Below, piece after piece: positions 1 through 9,295 of a stretch of DNA of 64,000 nt (position 1 is its first letter; each line of letters starts with the position of its first letter). A program made the translations under genes and the position numbers. The notes under the pieces are model-generated. The model ran no database searches, had not been told where the DNA came from, and saw nothing but the letters and a program-made list of their open reading frames with translations. This DNA comes from Acidimicrobiales bacterium (GTDB taxonomy: Bacteria; Actinomycetota; Acidimicrobiia; Acidimicrobiales; Palsa-688). Where the stretch lies: the NCBI GenBank assembly GCA_036378675.1, contig DASUWA010000027.1, positions 62,001-126,000 of the forward strand, in the 5' to 3' direction.

Positions 1-2694
1 CCGCAGGCCGGGCCTCGTAGCGGGGCGGCCTTGGCGGAACCCCAGGGCGCTGCGGGTTTGCTTCGTCGTGATCATCTCTTGGCGGCGCTAGATCGCGCCT
101 CCCTGAAGAAGGTGACCGTCATCTCGGCGCCTCCGGGGAGCGGGAAGACGTCCCTTCTGCGTGCGTGGTCTGACCGAGCCATCGGGGATCGCCGGGTCGC
201 CTTCGTGTCGGTATCCTCTGACCAACAGGATGCCCAGCAGTTCTGGCTCGCCGTCTTGGGCGCGATCCGCCAAACGGATTCCACCGATAGGTCACGAGGC
301 CCGGTCCCTACCCCTGTTCCTGACGTCGATGTGTTGGTCGACACGGTCGTATCGGAGCTCACCAACGCGGCGGGAGTCATCGTCTTGGTCATAGACGATC
401 TCCACGAGCTGAGTTCAGCTGAAGCCGTCTCCCAACTCGAACACCTGCTCAGCGTTCTTCCGGAATCTGCGCGTCTGGTGCTGTCGTCCCGCCGCGACCC
501 GCCGATCAGATTGCACCGGCTCAGGCTGGGTGACCAGGTCGCCGAGCTTCGCGCCGCGGATCTGCGGTTCACGGTGAGCGAGACACGCGAACTGCTCGCC
601 GCTTCTCGGATCAGTTTGTCGGATTCTGGAGCGGCAGCGTTGTACGAACGTACGGAGGGCTGGGCCGCGGGACTGCGACTGGCCGTTATCTCACTCATCG
701 GTCACCCGGAACCTGACCGCTTCGTCGATGAGTTCTCCGGGACCGACAGGGCGATCGGGGAATACCTGATGGCTGAGATGTTCGAGCGCCAGCCAGTCGA
801 GGTTCAGAGCATGCTCTTGCGGACCTCGGTGGCCGATCGGTTGAATGGCGAGCTGGCCGACCTCCTGGCTGGCCGCCCGGGCTGTGAACAGGCGCTGCTG
901 GCACTGGAGGACGCCAACGCGTTCGTAGTTTCGCTTGACCCCCAGCGCACCTGGTTCCGCTACCACCAGCTCCTGGCGGATTTCCTCCGGTTGGAACTGC
1001 GCCGGAAGTTGGCGCAGGAAGTTCCTGACCTGCACCGCAAGGCCGCAGCATGGTTCGCTGACCACGGTGAGCTCGTCGAGCCCATTCGCCATACACTCGA
1101 GGCCGGCGACTGGCCCGATGCTGCCCGGCTACTCGGCGACCATTTGTTCGGCCTGACCCTCGACGGTCAGGAAGGCAGCATCGCCGCGCTCTTACGGTCG
1201 TTCCCCCCCGGGGCATCAGCCAACCACCCTGAGTTGGCATTGGCTCAAGCAGCAACTCAGCTAACCCGGGGGCGGCTGGAGGACGCTTCGGCTCAACTGG
1301 CGGTGGCCGAGTCCCACCTCGAGTCAGCTCCTCCTGCCCGCCGCCGTCGCTTGGCGATAGCCACCGCGTCCCTGCGATTGTCAATCGCACAGCGCAGCGG
1401 CCAGTTCGCGAAAGTTGTCGAGCAGGTGAATCTGCTCGATGCGACGACCGCGGATGAGTCGAGCGGCCTGATCGGGATGGACGCCGAGTTGCGCGCAGTC
1501 GCGCTCATGAACCTCGGGATCGTCGAGACATGGTCGGGGCAATTCGCCGATGCCCACCGGCACGTAACCGAAGGAGCGACGCTCGCGGAGGCCATCGGGC
1601 GACCCTATATAGAGGTCGCGTGTCGCGCCTATCAAGCCTTTCCCTCGCCGCTCGTCTCGTTGACGACCGCGCGCCAACGCGGTCGTCACGCGATAGCTCT
1701 GGCCGAGCGCTATGGCCTGAGTGATCGCCCCGTGTTGGCGCCCGCGTTCGCGGCGGTTGCCTCAATAGAGGTGTGGACTGGCGACTTCGAGGAGGGCGAA
1801 CGTTACCTTCGGCGCGGTTGGCAAGTCCTGCAGCCAGACGTCGACCCTGCTCCCGAAGTGCTGCTGCACATGGTGACCGGCATGTTGCATGCCGGTCGCG
1901 GCGAGCATCAACGGGCACGGGAGGCGTTGACCGGCGCGGTAAGGGCGCAGTCACTTCTCACCGGTGTGCACATAGCGGCACCAGTGATCGCCGAATGGCT
2001 CGCTTGCCTCGGGATGCCAGACGAAGCGCGCGCAACCGTCGATGGGTTCTCCACCAAACACGAATGGATTGACGCAGTTGACCTCGCGCGAGCCGCAATT
2101 AGCCTGGCGGAGGGAGACCCGGCCACGGCGCTAGCGTCGCTTGGCGATGTCCAGCGCATGACGCTACCGCCTGGCTTTCCGGCGTACGCTCTCGTGGAAG
2201 CGCATGTGATCGCAGGCCTCGCCCACCTGGCCCTCGGCGATCGGAACGCCGCCGCTGCCGCAACCGAGGCTGCGCTCGCTGCTGCCGAACCAGATCGACT
2301 GGTCTTCCCGTTTGCTCTGTTCAGAGCTCGCGACCTCCTCGACGTCCTTCCACGTCACCAAACGGCGCATAGCGCTTTGCTGGCGGACGTCGTTGACCTC
2401 GTACGAGGCGGACCGATGCCACGCATTGACAGGGAGCGTCTATCGCCAACGGAGGAACTCAGCCCGAGCGAGCTGCGGGTGCTCCGCTTTCTGCCGACGA
2501 ACCTCACCCGGCCCGAGATAGCACGATCTCTCCACGTCTCGGTCAACACGGTCAACACGCACATCCGCAGTATCTACTCCAAGCTCGGCGCGACCGACCG
2601 CACTTCGGCCGTGCAACAAGCACGCGAGCTGCGGCTCCTTGCGATCGGGCGCGCTGAATCACGGCCGCAGGTGAATTCCGCCTCCCCCTGCTAA
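1..2694 (+). CDS. MalT/LuxR-type ATP-binding transcriptional regulator, 5' end outside the window
   Basis: Large regulator of the MalT/LAL kind: an N-terminal NTPase, a long helical repeat region and a C-terminal LuxR helix-turn-helix. Counting from a TTG at 31, the Walker A motif APPGSGKT is at residues 33-40, a Walker B-like stretch VLVIDDLHE is near 118-126, and the last 65 residues (SPSELRVLRF, then EIARSLHVSVNTVNTH) form a standard LuxR DNA-binding domain. The frame is open back to base 1, and relatives usually carry 10-20 residues before the conserved RRDHLLAALD segment, so the true start is probably upstream of the window. It is followed by a small hairpin and no obvious operon partner. 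The effector and targets are unknown. Confidence 0.88.
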   Translation, partial: PQAGPRSGAALAEPQGAAGLLRRDHLLAALDRASLKKVTVISAPPGSGKTSLLRAWSDRAIGDRRVAFVSVSSDQQDAQQFWLAVLGAIRQTDSTDRSRGPVPTPVPDVDVLVDTVVSELTNAAGVIVLVIDDLHELSSAEAVSQLEHLLSVLPESARLVLSSRRDPPIRLHRLRLGDQVAELRAADLRFTVSETRELLAASRISLSDSGAAALYERTEGWAAGLRLAVISLIGHPEPDRFVDEFSGTDRAIGEYLMAEMFERQPVEVQSMLLRTSVADRLNGELADLLAGRPGCEQALLALEDANAFVVSLDPQRTWFRYHQLLADFLRLELRRKLAQEVPDLHRKAAAWFADHGELVEPIRHTLEAGDWPDAARLLGDHLFGLTLDGQEGSIAALLRSFPPGASANHPELALAQAATQLTRGRLEDASAQLAVAESHLESAPPARRRRLAIATASLRLSIAQRSGQFAKVVEQVNLLDATTADESSGLIGMDAELRAVALMNLGIVETWSGQFADAHRHVTEGATLAEAIGRPYIEVACRAYQAFPSPLVSLTTARQRGRHAIALAERYGLSDRPVLAPAFAAVASIEVWTGDFEEGERYLRRGWQVLQPDVDPAPEVLLHMVTGMLHAGRGEHQRAREALTGAVRAQSLLTGVHIAAPVIAEWLACLGMPDEARATVDGFSTKHEWIDAVDLARAAISLAEGDPATALASLGDVQRMTLPPGFPAYALVEAHVIAGLAHLALGDRNAAAAATEAALAAAEPDRLVFPFALFRARDLLDVLPRHQTAHSALLADVVDLVRGGPMPRIDRERLSPTEELSPSELRVLRFLPTNLTRPEIARSLHVSVNTVNTHIRSIYSKLGATDRTSAVQQARELRLLAIGRAESRPQVNSASPC

Positions 2695-2710
2695 GGAATC
2701 ACCGGATTCC
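2695..2710 (+). terminator. Small hairpin directly after the LuxR-type gene
   Basis: GGAATC (2695-2700) and GATTCC (2705-2710) form a 6-bp stem with a 4-base loop immediately after the stop codon. There is no T run, so it would be at best a weak or Rho-assisted terminator. Confidence 0.25.
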
Positions 2711-2777
2711 GGTGGCGACCGCTCACTGGATCGGGACCCAAGATCATCGGGTGGCCACAAATTCGGGGTGTCAGTAC

Positions 2778-2984
2778 ATGATCCGGATAAAGGGGCGACT
2801 CGGAGCCACTGCTCTGTCGGCTTTTCCGACCATGGGTTCGGAGGCGCGGGCCGGCGAGACCGTGCTCACGGGTCCGCTCGAGGATCGGTCAGCGGTGTAC
2901 GGGGTTCTAGCAAAGATCGAAGCGCTTGGGCTCGAGATTCTCGAACTCCGCCAAGTCGGACCGTCGACCGTCCGTGAGCCCTAA
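2778..2984 (+). CDS. Small conserved hypothetical protein (about 68 aa)
   Basis: Small soluble protein starting MIRIKGRLG and containing the segment ETVLTGPLEDRSAVYGVLAKIEALGLEILELR. This pattern (a short beta strand, a GPL-D turn, then an amphipathic helix ending in LELRQV) is one I recall from small unannotated actinobacterial proteins; no function is known to me. The frame extends upstream to a GTG at 2712, but the residues before the ATG at 2778 do not look protein-like, so the ATG is preferred. No clear ribosome site is visible. It stands between the LuxR-type regulator and the MFS gene. Confidence 0.6.
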   Translation: MIRIKGRLGATALSAFPTMGSEARAGETVLTGPLEDRSAVYGVLAKIEALGLEILELRQVGPSTVREP

Positions 2985-3109
2985 CGGAGCGCCAGTTTCG
3001 AGGCCCAGGCCACGACTGGGGTTTTCATGGATGCCATCGGTACAAACGATCGTCATGATGCTCAAAGAGGGCGGAAAATGGTGTTGGCGGCTGGTTCGAA
3101 ACCGAGGAA

Positions 3110-4708
3110 ATGGACGTGACGAACATGACCGAGTTGGAGCCCAACCCGACCAGCCCCGATAGCCGATCCAAGTGGGCTGCTCTGGCCGTCTTGGCCCTGG
3201 CACAGCTCATGGTGGTCCTCGACACGACCATCGTGAACGTGGCCCTGCCATCCATGCAGCGCGCCCTTCACTTCTCCTCGGCGGCCGATCTCCAGTGGGT
3301 CGTCAACGCCTACGTCCTCACATTCGGAGGTTTCCTCCTCCTCGGGGGCCGCGTCGCCGACCGCTATGGCCGGCGCCTGGTCTTCGTGTCGGGCGTCGTA
3401 GTCTTCGCCATGGCCAGCCTGGCCTGCGGCCTAGCCAACTCCTCGGGCCTGCTGGTGGCCTCACGGGCGGTCCAGGGACTAGGGGCAGCGTTCATGGCCC
3501 CTGCCGCGCTCAGCCTGCTGACTGTCATCTTCATCGAGGGAGAAGAGCGCAACCGGGCACTCGGGGTATGGGCGGCTATCGCCGGTGCTGGAGGCGCTAT
3601 TGGGCTGTTAGCGGGGGGCCTACTAACGACGCAACTGTCGTGGCGGTGGGTATTTTTCGTGAACCTGCCGATCGCTGCTTTCGCCGCCGTGGCTCCGTTC
3701 CGGCTGATCGACGAGAGCCGCGACCCCGTCGCTGGTGGGTTCGACGTACCCGGCGCCGTAGCGGCCACGGCCGGGTTGGGGGCGCTGGTCTTCGGACTCG
3801 TGCGAGCGAACGTGTGGGGCTGGGGATCGGCGACGACGATCTTGGTCCTTGCGGCCGCGGTTGTACTTCTGGCCGTCTTTGTCGTCCTCCAGTTGAGGGG
3901 CCGCCATCCGCTCGTGCCGCCGCGGCTGTTTCGCAACCGAACACTGGTCGGGGCCGACGTTGGGATGCTCATCGCAGGTGCCGGGCTGTTCGGCGTGTTC
4001 TTCTTCCTGACCCTGTATATGCAGAACGTCCTGCACTACTCGGCTCTGAAGACGGGCGTCGCCTACCTCCCCCTGACGGTCACGCTCGTCATCAGCGCCG
4101 GCGTTGGCTCGAGAATCCTCGGTCGCCTCGGCCCCCGTCCCATACTCGTGACCGGGTTCCTCCTAGGAGCCGGCGGTCTGGCGTTGCTGGCGCGCATTTC
4201 GCCCACGACGGGTTACCTCGACGTGTTGCCGTCTCTCCTGTTAATCGGAGCAGGCATGGGTGGCGCCTTCGTGAGCGTCACTTCGGCGGCGGTTTCCGGG
4301 GTACCCCAGGAGGACGCTGGGGTTGCGTCGGCTCTCCTCAACGCAGTCCAGCAGATAGGCGGGTCGCTGGGTCTCGCGGTGCTGACGGCAGTTGCGACGG
4401 CTCGTTTCGACGCCGTCCGCCCCGTTCAACCATCCCCCGAGACCCTCGCCGCCGCTAGCACCAGCTCCTGGGCTTATGCCTTCGTTGTCGCTGCCCTGCT
4501 CCTCTTCAGCGCGGCCATCATCGGCGGATGGCTGCTTCGCCCCATCCCTGCCAAATCGCATCCGGAGGAGCTGACCGCCCGCGACGAGGCTACAGACCGT
4601 CCAGCGGAGAAGGCTCTAGTGCCGGCCACGTCGGCGATCCAGCCGGTTGCTGCTTCGAGCCCGGGCTCCGTGGTTCGGGTGATGGTACAGAGCGGGTGCC
4701 ACGGGTGA
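3110..4708 (+). CDS. MFS drug exporter, DHA2 (EmrB/QacA) type, 14 membrane helices
   Basis: Proton-driven multidrug exporter of the inner membrane, 532 aa. The first helix carries the family pattern DTTIVNVALPSMQRAL, followed by motif A (GGRVADRYGRR) between helices 2 and 3 and a glycine-rich helix 5 (AAIAGAGGAIGLLAGG). The length and the paired sets of hydrophobic stretches fit 14 transmembrane segments. Starts at 3110, 3116 (GTG) and 3125 are possible; an AGGA at 3105-3108 fits the GTG at 3116 best. The stop overlaps the GTG of the STAS gene, so the two are probably co-translated. The substrate is unknown. Confidence 0.9.
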   Translation: MDVTNMTELEPNPTSPDSRSKWAALAVLALAQLMVVLDTTIVNVALPSMQRALHFSSAADLQWVVNAYVLTFGGFLLLGGRVADRYGRRLVFVSGVVVFAMASLACGLANSSGLLVASRAVQGLGAAFMAPAALSLLTVIFIEGEERNRALGVWAAIAGAGGAIGLLAGGLLTTQLSWRWVFFVNLPIAAFAAVAPFRLIDESRDPVAGGFDVPGAVAATAGLGALVFGLVRANVWGWGSATTILVLAAAVVLLAVFVVLQLRGRHPLVPPRLFRNRTLVGADVGMLIAGAGLFGVFFFLTLYMQNVLHYSALKTGVAYLPLTVTLVISAGVGSRILGRLGPRPILVTGFLLGAGGLALLARISPTTGYLDVLPSLLLIGAGMGGAFVSVTSAAVSGVPQEDAGVASALLNAVQQIGGSLGLAVLTAVATARFDAVRPVQPSPETLAAASTSSWAYAFVVAALLLFSAAIIGGWLLRPIPAKSHPEELTARDEATDRPAEKALVPATSAIQPVAASSPGSVVRVMVQSGCHG

Positions 4709-5085
4709 AGACGATGCTTCAGGTAGAGATGGTCACCGGGAAAGCCACAGTCGTCTGTGCCGCGAAAGGAAACCTCGACGCGAGCACCGCGACGACCTTC
4801 CGAGGAGCCATCGCATTGTGCCTTGGTGGACCTGGACTGATCATCGACCTTTCAGAGATGCGCTTCATTGACGGCTCTGGGCTGACTGCTCTGGTCGGTG
4901 CCATTAGGCGAGCCCAAGATCAGCGAACTCAAGTTGCGGTGGTTGCCCCGACAGGAAGCATCCGGGACGTGCTTGACGAAGCCGGCTTGGACGCGATCGT
5001 CAGCGTCTTGGAGACAATCGATCAGGCGCTCGCCGAGCTCGACGACGATGTCGGCGCTCTGCTCCTCACTGAAGGTTTTCGATGA
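4705..5085 (+). CDS. STAS-domain anti-sigma factor antagonist
   Basis: Single STAS domain of 126 aa, the fold of SpoIIAA/RsbV anti-anti-sigma factors, which bind and inhibit an anti-sigma kinase. The loop MRFIDGSGLTALVGA carries the serine (D-G-S-G) that is phosphorylated in the family. The GTG at 4705 overlaps the TGA of the MFS gene (GTGA); an ATG at 4714 is an alternative. The frame is open further upstream inside the MFS gene, but that part is an overlap shadow. No kinase partner of the RsbW type is seen in the window. Confidence 0.85.
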   Translation: MKTMLQVEMVTGKATVVCAAKGNLDASTATTFRGAIALCLGGPGLIIDLSEMRFIDGSGLTALVGAIRRAQDQRTQVAVVAPTGSIRDVLDEAGLDAIVSVLETIDQALAELDDDVGALLLTEGFR

Positions 5086-5091
5086 GCAGAG

Positions 5092-5211
5092 CTACGCCCT
5101 GGCCTGATCCGACACAGACGCCGAGGATCCCGTAGCGCGCGTGACGTGGGTGACGCCCTCCGCCTCGACGCAGCGCACTACCAGCTCGGCGACGCTGCCT
5201 GGCTCCCGCAT
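5092..5211 (-). pseudogene. Possible remnant of a thiamine-diphosphate enzyme N-terminus
   Basis: A 39-codon reading frame begins with ATG at 5211. Residues SVAELVVRCVEAEGVTHV resemble the first helix of acetolactate-synthase-like enzymes (usually ...DLLVRCLEAEGVEYVFG). The next conserved step (FGIPGEEN) is absent and the frame stops soon after. This suggests the tail of a gene lost by deletion. The match is short, so it could be chance. Confidence 0.3.
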
Positions 5212-5258
5212 CGTCGGGTCGAACACGAACGCCAATTATTTGCACCAACGAGCGTGGG

Positions 5259-6185
5259 TCAGTCCGAAGGCGCCCAGGGCGGACCGTCCACGTCGATCGG
5301 TGCCAGCGACGAGGTTGGAACAGTGAAGCGTTCGCTTCGAGATGTCCACTCCTGATGGGCCGCCGAGATCTCCTCTCGGGTGCGGGCCACGTAGTTCCAC
5401 CACATCAAGATCGGCTCTTCGAATGGCACCCCACCGACCAGCACAGCTCTCGCCCGGTCCGGGGTTCGCAGTCGGATCTCATCACGGCCAAGCCCGAGAT
5501 AGACCAGATGGCCTGGCTCGGCGACACGTCCCTCAACCTGCACAACGCCCTCGAGCGGAACGACCGCGTACTCGAAGGATCGCTCGGCCGGGAGCTCGAC
5601 ATCCGAGCTCAGCTCAAGATCGACCCCAACGTGATCGCTGTCCCGCCGAGCGCTCGAGCGGGCGCCACCAACCTCGCCGACGAGAACCGTCGCGGTGGAT
5701 CCGCCTCCCAAATCGAGTCTGGGAAGCTCACCGTGATGCTCGAACTCGGGAGGGGCGTTCCGGGTCGCCTCGGGCTGGGCCACCCACAGCTGGGCGATAT
5801 GCACAGGGCCGCCGACGGGATGCTCCTCGGCGTGAACGATCCCACGGCCGGCGGTCATCAGGTTCAGCTCCCCAGGCCTGATCGGCTGCTCGCTGCCGAG
5901 GCTGTCGCGATGCACCAGCTCACCTGCGAGCACCCAGGTGACCGTCTGAAGCCCGATATGGGGATGCGGCCCGATCCCGGACTCACCGCTTGCGGCATCG
6001 ACCGGTCCAGCGTGATCGAAAAAACACCAAGCGCCGACGGTCCGCCGGCCACGTTGGGGCAGCGCACGCCGCACTGCCATCGCGCCGACCGTGGCCGACC
6101 TGCTCTCCATGATCTCGATGTCGCCCACCGGGTCACCGGCAGCAGGCACCGTGTCAGCGTCAAGATCTGTGACAGGTCCACTCAC
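5259..6185 (-). CDS. Pirin family protein
   Basis: Bicupin protein of about 308 aa. The N-terminal cupin has the pirin hallmark: HPHIGLQTVTWVLAGELVHRDS, then a glycine-rich turn and GRGIVHAEEHP. The histidines in HPH and the later His/Glu pair are the metal ligands of the family (iron in human pirin, with quercetinase activity in some members). The C-terminal cupin follows and the protein ends with NYVARTREEI, also typical. The GTG at 6185 is chosen because AGAGAGG lies a few bases upstream; longer frames lack a ribosome site. It lies 28 bases after the GNAT gene on the same strand, so they may share a transcript. Confidence 0.88.
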   Translation of the reverse strand: MSGPVTDLDADTVPAAGDPVGDIEIMESRSATVGAMAVRRALPQRGRRTVGAWCFFDHAGPVDAASGESGIGPHPHIGLQTVTWVLAGELVHRDSLGSEQPIRPGELNLMTAGRGIVHAEEHPVGGPVHIAQLWVAQPEATRNAPPEFEHHGELPRLDLGGGSTATVLVGEVGGARSSARRDSDHVGVDLELSSDVELPAERSFEYAVVPLEGVVQVEGRVAEPGHLVYLGLGRDEIRLRTPDRARAVLVGGVPFEEPILMWWNYVARTREEISAAHQEWTSRSERFTVPTSSLAPIDVDGPPWAPSD

Positions 6186-6213
6186 ACCTGCAACCTCTCT
6201 ATCGGCTCCGCCA

Positions 6214-6516
6214 TCACCCAGGGGGCGGCGTCTTGAAGTCCACGAAGGCATCGCCGATTCGCTCTGGATGCTCTTTCAGCCACCGCCGGGCGTATGGGCA
6301 CCACGGCACGATCGTCAGCTTGTCCTCACCCGCATTCGCCAGCGCCGCTTCGACCAGCCGGGCGGCCACGCCTTGCCCACGAAACACCTCCGGGACTTCG
6401 GTGTGAAGTAGCAACAAGCGGCCACCGTCCACCTCGTACTCCAGCTTGGCGGTGGCCCCGTCCATCGTGACAGCGAACCTTTCAGCAGCGGTGTCATCGA
6501 TCACTGACCGTGCCAT
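6214..6516 (-). CDS. Small GNAT-like N-acyltransferase (YjdJ type)
   Basis: A 100-aa protein starting MARSVIDD. It has the compact acetyl-CoA-binding core of the small YjdJ-type GNAT proteins: LHTEVPEVFRGQGVAARLVEAAL, where RGQGVA is the pyrophosphate-binding loop, followed by the WCPYARRWLKEHPE ending typical of this subfamily. Such proteins are about 95-100 aa, which argues for the ATG at 6516 rather than the longer frame from 6600. The substrate is unknown. It is just upstream of pirin on the same strand. Confidence 0.82.
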   Translation of the reverse strand: MARSVIDDTAAERFAVTMDGATAKLEYEVDGGRLLLLHTEVPEVFRGQGVAARLVEAALANAGEDKLTIVPWCPYARRWLKEHPERIGDAFVDFKTPPPG

Positions 6517-6802
6517 GGCGCATCGTACCGGCAAGACCACCGGAAACCAGAAGACCGAAGCAATGCGTCGACTCGTCGCAAGCGCGGGATGGGTGCGCAC
6601 TACAGGCTCCTCTTAGAGCGGCGAGGAGTGAGATGGCCGGGCGTCGAACAACAGAGGTCCTCAAAAATGAGCTGCCATGGGAAGACCCGGTCGCCCTAGC
6701 TGCCGAGCGCGGCGCCTTCGGTCCGTGCCGCGGCGATTTGGTCATCGGGGAAGGCAGCGACACCCTTCTGATTCATTGGGCCGGGGCGGAGCAAGACGCC
6801 GC

Positions 6803-7405
6803 CTACGACAGCGCCGTGAACGCCACCCGGGCGAAGATCAGGTTGACATACATGGTCCAGCGCCACGACAGGAATTCGGTCAGAACCCCGCCGAGCAGCA
6901 AACCGACCGCTCCGCCGGCCCCGACGATCGCCCCGAAGATGCCGAACGCCTTACCGCGGTCGGCTGGCTCGGTGAAGTTGGTGGTCAAAAGCGACAGAGC
7001 TGAGGGCACCAGCAGCGCCGCGAACGCACCCTGGCAGGCCCGCGCGGTTATCAGCATGGCGAAGTTCACTGAAGCGCCACCGATGGCGGACACTCCGGCG
7101 AAGCCCACCAGGCCGATCAAGAAGGTGACCTTCCGGCCCAGAAGGTCGGCGAGCCGGCCACCGAGAAGCAGCAGGCTCCCGAACGCCAGCCCGTAGGCGG
7201 TGACCACCCATTGGCGGCCGGCGGTGCTGAAGTGGAGGGCTCTCTGCGCCGACGGCAGGGCGACGTTCATCACAGTGAGATCGAGGACCACCATCAACTG
7301 GGCCAGCCCGATGACGCCCAGGATCAGCCAGCGCCGGTCCCGGCGCCAGGGCAGGCGCCACATCGCCCGGCGGGAGACGGAGACGCGACGGCGAGCCACG
7401 ACCAA
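6803..7405 (-). pseudogene. Truncated MFS exporter (DHA2 type), N-terminal half-domain only
   Basis: About 200 aa matching only the first five or six helices of a DHA2-type exporter: LTVMNVALPSAQRALHF in helix 1, motif A GGRLADLLGRK, and GAIVGAGGAVGLLLGG in helix 5. Full-length members, including the one at 3110-4708, have about 500 residues. The family sequence stops after SWRWTMYVNLIFA, and the tail ARVAFTALS leads to a stop at 6803. No remainder of the transporter is recognisable in 6517-6802. The gene therefore lost about 60% of its length and should not make a working transporter. The start may be TTG 7405 or ATG 7363. Confidence 0.75.
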
Positions 7406-7638
7406 CAGAGTTCTGCGAGGGCTCCGGCGAGGACTAGGGGTTTCCTAGATGATCTTTGGGCCAACATTTCAGAGAATGGTGCAGGAGGTGATGCGGCCAT
7501 TGATCGGTGACAGCCGCACTCCCGAGTCTGGACGGGTCGGCCTTGGACATCTGACCAGTTCGCGGATGGCCGCCAGAACATGCTCGGGATCGCACCGCTT
7601 GTTGCACAAGCATCAACCACAAAGGAGTGAGCCGTTCC

Positions 7639-8082
7639 ATGAGTGACACACTGCCGATCGAAAGAAAGGTCGAGGTGGCGCGGGAATTCGTTGCCCGGGT
7701 GTTCAACGAGCACCAGCCAGATCGGGCTTGCGACTACTTCACCGATGATGTCGTATGGCACGGCGGTTCCTTGGGGAAGATCGCCGGTGTCGACAACGTG
7801 GTCAACCTGCTCCGAGCTTTCATCGGTGCACTTCCGGATCTGAACGCCGCTGAACAGGATCTGATCGCCAGCGGAGATCTGGTTGCCATGCGACTGGTCG
7901 TAACCGCTACACACAGCGCCGACCTGTTGGGAATACCCAACACCGGTCGCCGCGTGCAATGGGACGCCGTCGACATCTACAGGGTGAACGACGACGGCAA
8001 GATCAGCGAAGAGTGGGCGCTCGACGATATGGCCTCATTCGCCAGCCAGCTCGGGGCGATATCACTTCCCTGGGCCGGGTAA
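7639..8082 (+). CDS. SnoaL-like / ester cyclase-like protein
   Basis: A 147-aa single-domain protein of the NTF2-like fold. The pattern REFVARVFNEHQPDRACDYFTDDVVWHG, a PDL step in the middle (IGALPDLNAAEQDLIASGDLVAMRL) and WDAVDIYRVNDDGKISEEWALDD are typical of SnoaL-like polyketide cyclases and their many uncharacterised relatives. The ATG at 7639 follows AAAGGAG at 7621-7627. No polyketide genes are nearby, so a cyclase role should not be assumed. It stands alone between divergent or convergent genes. Confidence 0.85.
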   Translation: MSDTLPIERKVEVAREFVARVFNEHQPDRACDYFTDDVVWHGGSLGKIAGVDNVVNLLRAFIGALPDLNAAEQDLIASGDLVAMRLVVTATHSADLLGIPNTGRRVQWDAVDIYRVNDDGKISEEWALDDMASFASQLGAISLPWAG

Positions 8083-8114
8083 TCCCCCCCCCGCTCTTGA
8101 ATGGTCCAGAACTG

Positions 8115-9137
8115 TCAGCTACTGACGAAGATCGCCTGCTCGAGGCTGTAGGTACCGGCGGGCAGGTTGTTCCGCAACGGTACCTTCGCGAAACCGTTGC
8201 CCCTGGGCTGGAGAATCCAGAAGTCGGGGCGGGCCTCGGTGCCGACGATCACATCGCCCGCGTATCTGGCGAGGGAGGCCGCCGGCGCAAGGTAGGTGTA
8301 GCCCGTCGCGTCGTCATTCAGGTATAGGCCCGAAAGCGGTGCGCGAGCTCCCTTGGTGCTCCCGGGAGGGTTCGGGATCGCGGCGATCGGATTCGGGCCT
8401 TCGGCGAAAGTTGCGATCGTCCGTGTCCTCCCGCCGGGGTCGACCGCGACGACGGCGCCGCTCGCGCCAGCGTCGACCGTGAGGAGCGCGTCCCCGGCGG
8501 CCGAACCGAAGCCAGGAGGGGCGATCACGAGCTCGTCGGCGCCCCCCGGCACGGCGTAGCTGCCGACTCGCTGGACCTGTCCGTGCGGGTCGATCGTGTA
8601 CACCAGGCCTCCGGCTGGTTGAGAGCCGCCGGAGCGCCCGGTCGCCGCGACCAGCCGGTAGCCGAAGCGGCCGACCGTATCGAATGCCAGCGCTCCGTCC
8701 GAAGCCGGGGGGAAAGGAGCGGGAAGGCTCGCGAACAGGGTCACGCTCGAGCCGTCAGGGCTGATCTCATAAATCTTGTTGTCCGGCGAATGGCAAAAGA
8801 TCGTGTCGGGCGGGAACCCCTGGATGCCGGGCGAGAGGACGCAGCGGGTCTCCTCGACCAGACTTGGCATCGTCGCGAACCGCGCAAGTGGGTGTCCGGA
8901 GGGCGGTGCGGCCCAGACCGTATTCGTGGTGTTCTCGACGTATAAGAACTGAGTGCCGGTCCAGACGAGGCTGTCCAACTTCTGCGTCGTCTTGGTGATC
9001 ACGCCGAACCTTAGCGTCGGCGTCGCGGGGGCTTGACTCCGCGACGCGCAGCCGAGCGCGAACGCACCCACGAGGAGGAATGCGGCTGTCACAGCCACGA
9101 CGCCGGCTCCCCGAACTCGCCCCAATACGCTCGTCAC
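8115..9137 (-). CDS. Secreted lipoprotein with a predicted beta-propeller fold
   Basis: 340-aa exported protein. The N-terminus has a basic residue cluster, a hydrophobic helix and a cysteine (FALGCASRS) that fits a lipobox, so it is probably anchored to the outer face of the membrane. The mature part has repeated short blades such as NKIYEISPDGSSVTLFASL, LVYTIDPHGQVQRVGSY and AVVAVDPGGRTRTIATF, each 'I-DP-G' followed by a strand. This resembles SMP-30/NHL-like propellers. No catalytic residues can be assigned. It points the same way as the next secreted protein upstream, separated by a hairpin. Confidence 0.7.
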   Translation of the reverse strand: MTSVLGRVRGAGVVAVTAAFLLVGAFALGCASRSQAPATPTLRFGVITKTTQKLDSLVWTGTQFLYVENTTNTVWAAPPSGHPLARFATMPSLVEETRCVLSPGIQGFPPDTIFCHSPDNKIYEISPDGSSVTLFASLPAPFPPASDGALAFDTVGRFGYRLVAATGRSGGSQPAGGLVYTIDPHGQVQRVGSYAVPGGADELVIAPPGFGSAAGDALLTVDAGASGAVVAVDPGGRTRTIATFAEGPNPIAAIPNPPGSTKGARAPLSGLYLNDDATGYTYLAPAASLARYAGDVIVGTEARPDFWILQPRGNGFAKVPLRNNLPAGTYSLEQAIFVSS

Positions 9138-9295
9138 CTTGTGGTCACCGTGCAGCTGACCAATCGCGCAGGTCCATGCCGGACATTCTGTCCCGCGCCC
9201 GCCCGTGACGAGCCCGGCTCCTGTCCCCGAGCCTTGGGGCTATCAGACGACGGTGCCGATTCTCGCGTCGGCGACTCCGGCCTGGCCGGAATTGG

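Noticed and set aside
6633-7196. Plus-strand frame with a good AGGAG and ATG
   Set aside because: Most of it is antisense to the MFS fragment, and the first 55 residues match no family. It is kept only as part of a possible deletion junction.
7639-8082. SnoaL-like protein as part of a polyketide cluster
   Set aside because: No polyketide synthase, acyl carrier protein or tailoring genes are in the neighbourhood.
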